Notes: generated by a model not told the origin, from the letters alone. DNA of 64,000 nucleotides from a bacterium (GCA_004298675.1 SCRI01000038.1:1-64000), one strand, 5' to 3'; counted from the stretch's first letter, positions 24,307 through 33,022 are shown. A program made the numbers and translations.

Positions 24307-25347
24307 CTAGGTGAATGACGCCATCAGCGCGGACCAATCCTCGCGCGAGATGCGCAGGTCTCCTTCGGCCAGTGCCGCCAATGGCGCCTGCGCCATGTGC
24401 TCGCGCTCGCAGAGATCGGCTGCGCCGGTATCGACGTAGAGCAGTCCGGTGATCAGCTCGCCTTTGGCTCGCGCATCATGCAACGTGCGCAGCGCGGAGA
24501 TGCGGTCGGTGGGATCGTAGCCCTCGTGCAACTTGCGTAACACGATATGGGCACCATCCTCCAACGCGATGTCGCGCACCGTTCCCGGTTCGTAGTCGAC
24601 TTCTATCTCCGCGCGCGGTGCGAAGTAGTTGGTGTCGTGCAGCAGGACGTCGTGATCCTTGACGTAGGCGTAACTCTTGGTCGAGCCTTCGTGATCGTTG
24701 AAGGTCACGCAGGGGCTGATGACGTCGAGGAGCGCCGCTCCGCGGTGGGAGAAGGCCGCTTGCAGCAGCGGCACGAGCTGTTTGCCGTCGCCCGAGAAAG
24801 AGCGCGCCACGAAGGTGGCCCCCAGCTCGATGGCCAGCCCGCAGAGATCGACCATTTCGAACTCATTGACCTGGCCGCGCTTGAGCACGGAGCCGCGATC
24901 GGCGGTGGCTGAGAATTGGCCCTTGGTGAGGCCGTAGCAGCCGTTATCTTCCACGATGTACGTGCAGTCGAGGTTGCGGCGGATGAGATGACAGTATTGA
25001 CCCAGCCCGATGCTCGCACTGTCGCCGTCGCCGCTGATGCCTAAGATCACGAGATCCCGGTTGGCGAGTTTCGCGCCGGTAGCGGCCGACGGCATCCGCC
25101 CGTGCAGACCGTTGTAGCCGTGGGCACGGTCCACGAAATAGGCCGGCGTCTTCGAGGAGCAGCCGATGCCGCTCATCTTGGCTAGGAGGTGCGGCTCGAC
25201 GCCGTATTCGTAGAGCGCCTTGATCAGGTGGTTGGTGATCGAGTTGTGACCGCAGCCCGCGCACAGCGTGGAGGGGGAGCCTTTGTAGACCTCACGGGTG
25301 AGGCCGCTGGCGTTGACGTTGGGGCTGCTCTTCGGGATCGTGTCCAT
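24307..25347 (-). CDS. korB: 2-oxoacid:ferredoxin oxidoreductase beta subunit
   Basis: A 346-residue TPP-binding beta subunit. LCAGCGHNSI and SGIGCSS carry cluster cysteines, and GISGDGDSASIGLGQYCHLI is the TPP/Mg2+ motif. The complex oxidises a 2-oxoacid such as 2-oxoglutarate to the acyl-CoA, reducing ferredoxin, or runs in reverse in CO2 fixation. It lies 15 bases after korA and 12 before norC. Whether the substrate is 2-oxoglutarate or pyruvate is not decided here. Confidence 0.93.
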   Translation of the reverse strand: MDTIPKSSPNVNASGLTREVYKGSPSTLCAGCGHNSITNHLIKALYEYGVEPHLLAKMSGIGCSSKTPAYFVDRAHGYNGLHGRMPSAATGAKLANRDLVILGISGDGDSASIGLGQYCHLIRRNLDCTYIVEDNGCYGLTKGQFSATADRGSVLKRGQVNEFEMVDLCGLAIELGATFVARSFSGDGKQLVPLLQAAFSHRGAALLDVISPCVTFNDHEGSTKSYAYVKDHDVLLHDTNYFAPRAEIEVDYEPGTVRDIALEDGAHIVLRKLHEGYDPTDRISALRTLHDARAKGELITGLLYVDTGAADLCEREHMAQAPLAALAEGDLRISREDWSALMASFT

Positions 25348-25362
25348 GCGTGCGAACCTCTG

Positions 25363-27180
25363 TTAGGAGGCGGCCGGAACCGCTGCGTCGGCCGCGGCGC
25401 TCTCGGCGCTGAGCAAGGGTTGGCTGACGGCGAGTGCGTGGATCGGCTCGCCGGTGTAGTGGCGCACGGAGCGCAAGCGCTCCGTCAGGTGCGCCGGCAA
25501 CTCCGCGCGCAGCAGTGCGAAGAGTTGGCTGTCGCGATTCTGCTCGACGACGTAGACGCGCCGGTGGCGCGCGATGAAGGCCTCCACCTGCGGGGAGAAC
25601 GGCAGGGCGCGCACGCGCAGGTAGTCGACTTCGAGCCCCTGCTGCGCGAGTAGGTCCCGGGCCTCGACCACGGCATGATGCGTGGTTCCATAGGCTAGGA
25701 TGGCCACGTCGCGTCCTGCTTCGTCGGTGCTGGGGGCCGGCACCGCGCCGCGTGCCGTGTCGTACTTACGCGTGAGGCGGTCGAGGTTGTGCTGGTAGAC
25801 GTCGGGGCGTTCGGAGTAGCGCGAATCCTCGTCGTGGCCGGAGCCGCGCGTAAAGTAGCCGGCGTTGGGATGCGGGGTTCCGGGAACGGTGCGATACGGG
25901 ATGCCGTCACCGTCGACGTCGCGATAGCGCCCCCAGGTGGCGAGGCCGCTGAGGTCCTGCGCCGAGAGCACCTTCCCGCGATCGAACGGGTGCTCCGGAT
26001 ACGGCAGCGACGGCGTGAGCCAGAGATTCATTCCCAGATCGAGATCGCTCAGCACGAAGACCGGTGTCTGGAAGCGCTCCGCCAAGTCGAAGGCGTCCAG
26101 CGCAAAGGTGTAGGACTCCGCGACGGTAGCAGGTAGCAGCACGATGTGCTTGGTGTCGCCGTGTGAGAGCTGCGCGGCAAACGAGATGTCGCCTTGCATC
26201 GTACGCGTGGGCAGGCCGGTGGACGGCCCGGCACGCTGCACGTCGAAGATGACGCTTGGGATCTCCGCGTAGTAGGCAAAGCCCGCCGTTTCGGCCATGA
26301 GCGAGAGGCCCGGTCCGGAGGTGGAGGTCATGGCGCGGGCACCCGCCCAGCCTGCGCCCACCACCATGCCGATGGCGGCAAGCTCGTCCTCGGCTTGGAT
26401 GATCGCCGCGCGGCGCTCTTTGGTCTGTGGATCGGTACGATAGCGATCGCAGTACTCGATGAAGGCCTCGCACAGCGAGGTCGAGGGCGTGATGGGGTAC
26501 CATGCGGCCACCGTGCAGCCGCCCATCACGCAGCCCAACGCGGCGGCGCGGTTGCCGTCCATCAGGAGCAAGCCAGCGGTGCCGCCGGGGATCGGTTCGA
26601 CGTGGTGGGAGTCGGCCTTGGTGAAGTGATCGCGCGCGTACTCGTATCCTAGCCGCACCGCCGCGAGATTCAACTCCAGCGCGGCCGCTTTGCGTTTGAA
26701 CTGGTCGCGTACCGCGGCTTCCACTACGGCCGGATCGATCGTCAGCAACTGCGCGAGCACGCCGACGTAGATCATATTGATCAGGTATTTGCGCGGCGAG
26801 CCCTGCGGGAAGTGCTCTTTGGAGAGCTCCGTGAACGGGACCGGATAGTATGCGACGTCGTCACGGGCGGTGACGCCGTGGACCGTGAAGGAGGCGTCGT
26901 GTACGATCGCTCCACCCGGCTTGACGTCGCGGACGTCGCTCTCCCACGTGACGAGGTTGAGCGCGACGAGCACGTCGACGCCGCCGCTGCGGCACTGATA
27001 GCCCTGGGGCGAGAGGCGCACGTCGAACCACGTCGGTAGACCCTCGATGTTCGACGGAAAGATATTCTTCGGCGCAACTGGGATGCCTAAGCGCACGAGC
27101 GCGTGCGTGAGCACGAGATTCGAGGACTGACTCCCCGAGCCGTTCACCGTTGCCGCGCGAATCGTCAGATCGTTGACCAT
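25363..27180 (-). CDS. korA: 2-oxoacid:ferredoxin oxidoreductase, fused gamma-alpha subunit
   Basis: A 605-residue fusion. Residues about 1-190 form the gamma domain (TVNGSGSQSSNLVLTHALVR, GIPVAPKNIFPSNIEGLPTW). The alpha (pyrimidine-binding) part begins near DGNRAAALGCVMGGCTVAAW, continues with EDELAAIGMVVGAGWAGARA and TSTSGPGLSLM, and ends in a transketolase-C-like domain. ATG 27180 with GGGGGAG upstream is the start; the frame remains open far upstream, but only as antisense to the multicopper oxidase. Confidence 0.93.
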   Translation of the reverse strand: MVNDLTIRAATVNGSGSQSSNLVLTHALVRLGIPVAPKNIFPSNIEGLPTWFDVRLSPQGYQCRSGGVDVLVALNLVTWESDVRDVKPGGAIVHDASFTVHGVTARDDVAYYPVPFTELSKEHFPQGSPRKYLINMIYVGVLAQLLTIDPAVVEAAVRDQFKRKAAALELNLAAVRLGYEYARDHFTKADSHHVEPIPGGTAGLLLMDGNRAAALGCVMGGCTVAAWYPITPSTSLCEAFIEYCDRYRTDPQTKERRAAIIQAEDELAAIGMVVGAGWAGARAMTSTSGPGLSLMAETAGFAYYAEIPSVIFDVQRAGPSTGLPTRTMQGDISFAAQLSHGDTKHIVLLPATVAESYTFALDAFDLAERFQTPVFVLSDLDLGMNLWLTPSLPYPEHPFDRGKVLSAQDLSGLATWGRYRDVDGDGIPYRTVPGTPHPNAGYFTRGSGHDEDSRYSERPDVYQHNLDRLTRKYDTARGAVPAPSTDEAGRDVAILAYGTTHHAVVEARDLLAQQGLEVDYLRVRALPFSPQVEAFIARHRRVYVVEQNRDSQLFALLRAELPAHLTERLRSVRHYTGEPIHALAVSQPLLSAESAAADAAVPAAS

Positions 27181-27345
27181 GCGGGCGAACTCCCCCGAGC
27201 GTGCGGCGCCTGTAGCGCGCCGTCGCTTGGTCTTCGGGATGAGTCGACGAATCGCCTCGCGCGGATGCGGCGCGGCAGCGGCGGCTTCGCTCCCCGGTGT
27301 GGCCGAGCCGCGGGGCCGTGGCGGGGCCGCGGCGAAAGCGCACGC

Positions 27346-28767
27346 ATGAACCGTTCGGCACTGATCGCTGGGCTGGCCGCCACGGGCGGGCTGGCCACGT
27401 TGCCGCCGCCGGCGCGCGCGGGGCGGCGCCCCGACGTCGTGCTGAGCGCCGAAGAGAGTTCGTGGGAGGTGCGCCCGGGCTTGATCTCGCGCACGCGTTC
27501 CTACGGCGGGATGGTTCCCGGTAAGCTGTTGCGGATGCGCGAGGGGGAGCGCGTCTTGGTGGAGTTGCGTAACCGCACGCGTGAGGCACAGACGATCTCT
27601 TGGCATGGCCTGGTCGTGCCCGACACGGTGGATGGTTTGCGTACGCCCGCCGTCGCACCGGGAGCCTCGCGGCTCTACGAGTTCACGGCGACGCCGGCCG
27701 GTACCAGGCTCTACCACTCCGTGCAGGGCGGCGGAATGTTTACGGGCCTCTGCGGTCCCCTCATCGTCGACGCACGCGACGAACGGGGCAATTACGATCG
27801 TGAGGAAGTGCTGCTGCTGCACGAGTTCGATCCGCAGATTCCCACCAGGGGCAGCATGATGGACGAACGTCCGCCGGGGTCGCCGGCGCTCTCGGCGCCC
27901 GCCATGGGCATGGATGGCATGAACAGCATGGGCACGATGAGTGGCATGGGCGACATGGGCGGCTTGCTCATGTACGATGCCACCTATGCCGCGTACGCGA
28001 TCAACGGCAAGGCGCTCGGCGCCGGCGAGCCGCTCCGCGTGAAGCGCGGCGAGCGCGTGCGCTTGCGCATCATCAACGCCAGCGCCACCATCACGCATCG
28101 CTTGGCGCTGCCCGGGCATCGCTTCCTGGTCACGCATTTGGACGGCAACGCCGTTCCCTCGCCGCGCAGCGTGGATGCGGTGGAGCTGGGACCGGGGGAA
28201 CGCGTCGACGCACTGGTCACGATGGAGACGCCCGGTATCTGGATCCTGGGAAGCACGGTGCAGGAGGCACGCAGCAACGGCTTGGGCATCGTCGTGGCCT
28301 ACGCCGGAGAACGCGGCGAGCCGCAGTGGCGTGAAGCGGCGCGTGAGCCGTTTCGCTATACCGATTTCGGGTCCGCCGCCGCGGCCGGCGCGCACGTGGA
28401 AGGCGTCTACGATCTCGTGTTGCGCCAGTCGCCCGAGGGGCACAACGCGTGGAGCATCAACGGCCGGCGCTATCCGCGCACGCTGCCGATCTATGTGCGG
28501 CAAGGCAAGACGTTCCTCTTACGCTTCTCCAATCTCTCGATGATGGAGCATCCGATGCACGTGCTGGGCAACGGCTTCGAGCTTGCGATGGTGGACGGCG
28601 CCCCCACCTCCGGCATCCGTAAGGACACGGTTGTGGTACGGCCGATGATGGGGCGGGTCGACGTCCTCTTTCATGCCGACAACCCCGACGGTGGGGCGTA
28701 TCTTTTGATGTGCCATAACTGGCAGCACATGGAGGGCGGGATGGCCTGCGCGGTCGAGTACGTGTGA
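27346..28767 (+). CDS. Multicopper oxidase homologue with intact T1 but depleted trinuclear copper site
   Basis: A 473-residue three-cupredoxin protein with an N-terminal export signal. The T1 ligands H402, C456, H461 and M466 are present (HPMH, MCHNWQHMEGGM). Each of the four T2/T3 motifs has lost one His: HxH is SWH87, HSH is H124-S-V, HxxHxH is H402PMH405-V-L, and HCH is MC456H457. A Met-rich stretch (MGMDGMNSMGTMSGMGDM, about 27902-27955) resembles the copper-binding insert of CueO. O2 reduction is therefore doubtful; a copper carrier or electron-transfer role is possible. It is divergent from korA. Confidence 0.85.
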   Translation: MNRSALIAGLAATGGLATLPPPARAGRRPDVVLSAEESSWEVRPGLISRTRSYGGMVPGKLLRMREGERVLVELRNRTREAQTISWHGLVVPDTVDGLRTPAVAPGASRLYEFTATPAGTRLYHSVQGGGMFTGLCGPLIVDARDERGNYDREEVLLLHEFDPQIPTRGSMMDERPPGSPALSAPAMGMDGMNSMGTMSGMGDMGGLLMYDATYAAYAINGKALGAGEPLRVKRGERVRLRIINASATITHRLALPGHRFLVTHLDGNAVPSPRSVDAVELGPGERVDALVTMETPGIWILGSTVQEARSNGLGIVVAYAGERGEPQWREAAREPFRYTDFGSAAAAGAHVEGVYDLVLRQSPEGHNAWSINGRRYPRTLPIYVRQGKTFLLRFSNLSMMEHPMHVLGNGFELAMVDGAPTSGIRKDTVVVRPMMGRVDVLFHADNPDGGAYLLMCHNWQHMEGGMACAVEYV

Positions 28768-28797
28768 CGGGCGGCGGCGTGGCCGGCGCACGCGGTT

Positions 28798-29142
28798 CTA
28801 GGAGGAGCTGCCCGAGCCGTCCGGCTGATCGGAGCGCAGCAATCCGTCGTAGCGGTGGAGATACGGATAGGCCAGGTTTTGATCGACGCTGACCTTCTGT
28901 CCATCGGAGAGCCAGACGCCGTCGTCGTCGATCCGCGTCACCGTCACGCTGCCGAACTTGGCGCCGGGCACGATCGTGATGATGCCGCGGAACCCCGGCG
29001 CGATCTGCACGGTCGCCGAGCGTAGGCCGTTCTGGGTCGCGATTTGCAGGACGGCAAAAGGCGGAGGATCGGCAGCGAGACAGAGGCTCGCCGATTGGGC
29101 GAGGATGACGGCGGTGACCAAGATCACGCGAACCGTGCGCAT
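28798..29142 (-). CDS. Small secreted protein of unknown function
   Basis: A 114-residue product with a signal peptide (MRTVRVILVTAVILAQSASL, cleavage near CLAA). The mature part is beta-rich: VLQIATQNGLRSATVQIAPG, GSVTVTRIDDDGVWLSDGQK. It has a Ser-rich tail. ATG 29142 has AAGGGGAAG upstream. It converges on the multicopper oxidase. No family is recognised. Confidence 0.65.
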   Translation of the reverse strand: MRTVRVILVTAVILAQSASLCLAADPPPFAVLQIATQNGLRSATVQIAPGFRGIITIVPGAKFGSVTVTRIDDDGVWLSDGQKVSVDQNLAYPYLHRYDGLLRSDQPDGSGSSS

Positions 29143-29215
29143 CGCTTCCCCTTTGGTTTTCGGCAGCTGTGCCGCAAGCATAACGCGCTGCAGCAGCGGC
29201 AGCATGGGGCCACCG

Positions 29216-29250
29216 CCCCGCTGCTGTGAGTACTCTTGAGAGCAGCGGGG
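29216..29250. repeat. Inverted repeat downstream of bioY
   Basis: Ten-base arms CCCCGCTGCT and AGCAGCGGGG flank a 15-base spacer containing the palindrome GAGTACTC. It lies between bioY and the 28798 gene, both on the minus strand, so it may be a Rho-independent-like terminator without U-tract or an operator. Confidence 0.5.
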
Positions 29251-29274
29251 TTGAGACGCTCGGAGGATTGCGTC

Positions 29275-29850
29275 TTAGGCTTTGAAGACCGCGGGGACGA
29301 TGCGCGTGAGGCTGCCGCCGCCGACCGCCACGATGAAGACTTTCAAGGCATCACCGATCACAAACGGCGCGACGCCCATGAGGAAGGCCTTGTCGACACC
29401 GACGAAGTGTGAGAGCCAGAGCGCCCCCAGCGAGAAGACCACGAGTTCGCCCGCGATCGTGGCGATGGCACGCCCGATCACGTGGTCGACCAATCCCAGC
29501 TCGAACAGCGAGCCGATGACGTAGGCCGCCAGCGGGAACGACCACAGGTAGCCCGCGGTGGGGCCGATCAGCGCGAGGAACCCGGGCACGCCGCTGGGCG
29601 CGAAGGCATGGAGGCCGGTGGCGCCCTCGGCCAAGTACAGGAACATCGCCGAGAGCGCGCGCCGCTTGCCTAAGAGCGCGACGACGATCGGCAGGGCCAG
29701 GGTCTGGCCGGTGATCGGAACGGGGCTGAAAGGAACGTGCACGGCCACGTGGGCGCCGAGCACCATCAGGAGCGAGCCGGCGACGACCAGCGCGGCGTTG
29801 ACGGCGCGCAAGCGTGCCGCGGGGAGTGTACGGGCGGGCGTTTGACTCAT
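29275..29850 (-). CDS. bioY: Biotin transporter substrate-binding subunit BioY
   Basis: A 191-residue S-component with about six helices. The family pattern is clear in VPFSPVPITGQTLALPIVVA, GKRRALSAMFLYLAEGATGL, GVPGFLALIGPTAGYLWSFP and the end KVFIVAVGGG. It imports biotin alone or with ECF energising subunits, which are not in the window. The ATG overlaps the stop of the MFS gene (ATGA). Confidence 0.95.
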   Translation of the reverse strand: MSQTPARTLPAARLRAVNAALVVAGSLLMVLGAHVAVHVPFSPVPITGQTLALPIVVALLGKRRALSAMFLYLAEGATGLHAFAPSGVPGFLALIGPTAGYLWSFPLAAYVIGSLFELGLVDHVIGRAIATIAGELVVFSLGALWLSHFVGVDKAFLMGVAPFVIGDALKVFIVAVGGGSLTRIVPAVFKA

Positions 29851-31016
29851 CACGGCGAGCTGGTTTCGTATCGTATGGGGGGGCGCCCTGCAGAGTGTGG
29901 GACCAGTGCGATCAGCAGCGCGGCGAGCGCGAGCGCACCCGCGGAGAGCAGCAGCGGAACGCGGAAGTCGCCCAGATGTTGGGCGATCGGTCCCGCGATC
30001 AGCGGTCCGACGATCTGTCCGATCGCGAAGATGAACGTAAGCCAGCCCAGCCCTCGCGCCCCATCGCGCGGATCGAGATCGATGTACATGACCGTCGAGA
30101 GCGGGCCCGAAGTCGGGAAGCAGGCGCCGAAGAGAAAGGCCGCGAGAATCGGCAGCGGCAACGGCCCCAGCGCAAAGACCACCGTGGCAAGCGCCTCCAG
30201 CACTTGAAAGAAGATCAGCCCTAAGCGCGCTCCCATGCGCCGCGCAAAGACTCCGGAGAGCCAGGGACCGATCGTGGCCCCCGCACCGACGGCAAGCCAT
30301 GCTCCCGAAGCCGCGGCGCGCGATTCGCCGCGTTCAACGAGATAGAGCACGGCGAAGGTGGCGAAGACGACGTAACCAACGCCTTGCAAAAAATATGAGG
30401 CGTCCACCAGGCGCAGCGGCAGACCGCCGGTGATGGAGATGCCGGAGGCGGCGCGCGAGGCGATGGGCGGAATGAGCCGCCACGCGATTGCCGTCGCCGC
30501 CAATGACGCCAGCGCGATCGCGTACCAGCCGCGTTCCCAGGGGCCGTGAGCGACGATCGGCGCCAGGAGACCGGCGCCGAAGAAGATCCCGATACCGATG
30601 CCGCCAAACGCGATCATCGCGAGGCCCTGTTCCAGCGTTTCGAAGAGCAGGATGCCGACGCTCACGAAGATCACCGCGCTCTCGATCCCGGCGGCAAAGC
30701 GCGTGAGCACGAGCCAAGCCAGCGCGCCGTTAGAGGCGGTGAGTGCAAGCGTCAAGGCGAGCGTCAGCAGTCCCAGCAGCGCCACGCGCCGCTCGTTGAA
30801 GCGCGCGCACAGGTAGGCCGCGACCAGCGCGCCCGCGAGATATCCGATGAAGTTGGCGGCGGCGATCCAGGCCGCGGCGAGCGCGCTGAGGTGGAGTTGC
30901 TCCACCATCGGCGGCAGCAGTTGCGTATAAGCGAACCGCCCGAGCCCCATTGCCGCCGCCAGGGCCACGACCGCGCCGGCGAGGGCGCCGGCGGGATTGC
31001 GTTCGCGGTGGCTCAG
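29850..31016 (-). CDS. MFS transporter, YbfB/YjiJ-like
   Basis: A 12-helix permease with the family opening ALAAAMGLGRFAYTQLLPPM and a long central loop SRAASGISITGGLPL. It probably exports or imports a small organic compound; the substrate is unknown. The start is unsure: CTG 31016 overlaps the upstream peroxiredoxin stop as CTGA and gives a natural N terminus. GTG 30968 would cut helix 1, and GTG 31055 is a further option. It is coupled to bioY by ATGA. Confidence 0.85.
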   Translation of the reverse strand: MSHRERNPAGALAGAVVALAAAMGLGRFAYTQLLPPMVEQLHLSALAAAWIAAANFIGYLAGALVAAYLCARFNERRVALLGLLTLALTLALTASNGALAWLVLTRFAAGIESAVIFVSVGILLFETLEQGLAMIAFGGIGIGIFFGAGLLAPIVAHGPWERGWYAIALASLAATAIAWRLIPPIASRAASGISITGGLPLRLVDASYFLQGVGYVVFATFAVLYLVERGESRAAASGAWLAVGAGATIGPWLSGVFARRMGARLGLIFFQVLEALATVVFALGPLPLPILAAFLFGACFPTSGPLSTVMYIDLDPRDGARGLGWLTFIFAIGQIVGPLIAGPIAQHLGDFRVPLLLSAGALALAALLIALVPHSAGRPPIRYETSSP

Positions 31017-31579
31017 CCGCCGAGCCTCAGCAAGTTGCGCAGCGCGACACTCCACTGCTCGCGCCCGGGAACGGCGATCGCGCGCTTGGGTGCAACCACG
31101 CCCCCGGGGTTGCCGACCGCCTTCAGAACGTTGGCCGCGGTGGCGCGGCTGGCATAGCCGTCGAGCGAGCGTGCGAGGATGCGGCGATCCCGGCCGATCA
31201 CGAATGTCGCCGGCTTGGCGACGCCGCCGCCCTCGAGCGGGTTGAGCAGGCCCCAGCCCTTGATGGTGGTCCGGTCGACGTCGCACAGCAGCGTCGAGGT
31301 GAGGCCGAGGCGCCGGCGTAACGCCTGCGAGCGCTGGGGTTGATCGGAGGAGAGAAACGCGAGACCGAAGCCGATCTCGTCGAAGCGCGCCGCCAGCTCG
31401 CGGTACTCCGTCAACTGACGGAGGCAGAACGGTCAGTACGCGCCGCGGTAGAAGACCAGGATGAGCGGGCGGCCGGACGTGAGTTCACCCAAGGTAACCG
31501 GAGCGCCGGTGTGGTCGAGGACTTGGAAGTCGGGTGCGATGCTCCCAACGGCGGGGATCGCGGAGCGCGGGGACGCCAT
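31013..31579 (-). CDS. Selenocysteine-containing peroxiredoxin-like protein (in-frame TGA)
   Basis: ATG 31579, preceded by GAGGAGGAAA, opens a peroxiredoxin/AhpC-TSA frame: FQVLDHTGAPVTLGEL, then LILVFYRGAY, then TGA at 31435-31433, then PFCLRQLTEY, and on to the end at 31013. The TGA replaces the peroxidatic Cys of the FYRGxxCPxC motif, giving U49 and C52 (UxxC). A perfect 7-bp stem with loop AGUU begins 9 bases after the TGA, as in bacterial SECIS elements. Total 188 residues. It would reduce peroxides. A Cys-to-stop mutation or sequencing error is the alternative. Confidence 0.82.
31406..31435 (-). promoter_or_regulatory. Candidate bacterial SECIS element
   Basis: On the mRNA strand, UGA (31435-31433) is followed by 9 bases and then the stem CUCCGUC / GACGGAG with loop AGUU (31423-31406). 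The G within the first two loop positions and the apical loop about 17-20 bases from UGA match known bacterial SECIS geometry. Confidence 0.7.
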
Positions 31580-31730
31580 GCTGAAGATTTCCTCCTCATG
31601 CAGTATAGCAGGCGCTTGAAACCCATGGCGGCTCCGATTGCGGCAGTGGGATATTGGTCCTAGCGGCGGCCCGCACGGCGTGCTAGACTGCCATCGCCGC
31701 GCTGCGGGCGGCGGAGGGACCTTGAGGAAG

Positions 31731-32996
31731 ATGGCAGACGAGGAGCGACACTACGACGTTCTCGTCGTCGGTGCCGGGCCAGCCGGACTGGCGGCTGCGG
31801 CGCGCGCCGCCGAGCGCGGCATCCGCGTGGGGCTGATCGACAACAACCCCGAGGTAGGCGGCCAGATCTGGCGCCGTGCCAGCGGACATCTGCAGTACCT
31901 GCCCGTGGCGCGTGAGTGGATCGAGCGCGTGGCGCAATCCCCCAACATCGAACGCATCGGCGGTGCATACGTGGCCGGCCTAGCCGGCACTCGCGCCGTG
32001 GCCGTCGAGACGGCGCAGGGAAGCCAGAACATCGGCTTCACGCGCATCATCCTAGCCACCGGCGCGCGCGAGTTGATGCTTCCGTTCCCGGGTTGGACAC
32101 TGCGCAACGTGGTGGGAGCCGGCGCGCTGCAGGCGCTGTCGAAAGAGGGGCTGGCGGTCAAGGGCAAGCGCGTGGTCGTCGCCGGCAGCGGCCCATTGTT
32201 GCTGGCCGTTGCCACCTCGTTGCACTACGCAGGAGCCGAGATCGTCTGCGTCGCGGAGCAGGCGCCATGGTGGCGGCTGGCGGGCTTCGCGCTGCGCGTC
32301 GCGAGCGACAAGGTCAAGGCGCGCCAGGGCCGCTCGATCCGGCGCGCGCTGCGGGGAGTACCCTATCACGCCGGAGCCTGGCCCGTGGAGGCGTATGGCG
32401 GCGAGCGGGTGGAGGGTGTCACGCTGCGTGCTGGATGGCGGAAGTGGCGTGAATCCTGCGACTACCTGGCGTATTCGTCCGGCCTCTTGCCGAACGTGGA
32501 GTTGGCCACGCTCTTCGGGTGCCGTACGGAGCGCGGCGCGGTGAGCGTGGATCGCCAGCAGCGCAGCAGCATCTTCTACGTCTATTGCGCGGGCGAGATC
32601 ACCGGCATCGGCGGACTCGAGCGCTCCCTCGTGGAGGGCGAGATCGCGGGTTATGCTGCCTCCGGCGCGCAGGAGCAGGCGCAGGCGCTGGCGGCGCGCC
32701 GGCGCAGCGCGCTCGACTTCTCGCGCGCCCTGGAGCGGACGTTTGCGCTGCGCGGCGCGCTGCGCCGGCTGGCGGCGCCGGAGACCGTGATCTGCCGCTG
32801 TGAGGGGATCAAGCTGCGCGAATGGAGCGCGGCGCAGGCGTGGCGCGCGCAACGGGCGCAGGCGCAGTGCGACAAGACGGGCTGCGAAGGGCGCATCTGC
32901 TGCGACGCCGCGCAGTACCTGTTCGGCTGGCGCGTCAATCCGGCGCGTCCGGCGCTCTATCCCGATCCCGCGAGCACGGCGCTGATCGAGGCATGA
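31731..32996 (+). CDS. FAD/NAD(P)-dependent oxidoreductase with BFD-like [2Fe-2S] tail
   Basis: A 421-residue pyridine-nucleotide-disulphide-type flavoprotein. The FAD motif is VVGAGPAGLAAAARAAERGI, followed by EVGGQIWRR. The NAD(P) motif is VVVAGSGPLLLAVATSL. The C-terminal Cys set (VICRCEG, CDKTGCEGRICC) is BFD-like and should bind [2Fe-2S]. It resembles the alpha subunit of opine/sarcosine/cyanide-synthase-type dehydrogenases, but no partner subunits are adjacent. It is divergent from the selenoprotein operon (151-base gap). The substrate is unknown. Confidence 0.88.
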   Translation: MADEERHYDVLVVGAGPAGLAAAARAAERGIRVGLIDNNPEVGGQIWRRASGHLQYLPVAREWIERVAQSPNIERIGGAYVAGLAGTRAVAVETAQGSQNIGFTRIILATGARELMLPFPGWTLRNVVGAGALQALSKEGLAVKGKRVVVAGSGPLLLAVATSLHYAGAEIVCVAEQAPWWRLAGFALRVASDKVKARQGRSIRRALRGVPYHAGAWPVEAYGGERVEGVTLRAGWRKWRESCDYLAYSSGLLPNVELATLFGCRTERGAVSVDRQQRSSIFYVYCAGEITGIGGLERSLVEGEIAGYAASGAQEQAQALAARRRSALDFSRALERTFALRGALRRLAAPETVICRCEGIKLREWSAAQAWRAQRAQAQCDKTGCEGRICCDAAQYLFGWRVNPARPALYPDPASTALIEA

Positions 32997-33022
32997 GGCC
33001 GTGCCCGTGCTAGAGTAGAGGC

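Noticed and set aside
27181-28503. Upstream extension of korA to a 1046-residue fusion protein
   Set aside because: The extra 441 codons are antisense to the multicopper oxidase, are Arg/His-rich and have no family features; korA homology starts at 27180.
31411-31626. Alternative 71-residue frame over the N-terminal half of the peroxiredoxin
   Set aside because: It is in another frame, Ser/Arg/Pro-rich, while the peroxiredoxin frame has homology and a ribosome site on both sides of the TGA; a frameshift is not needed.
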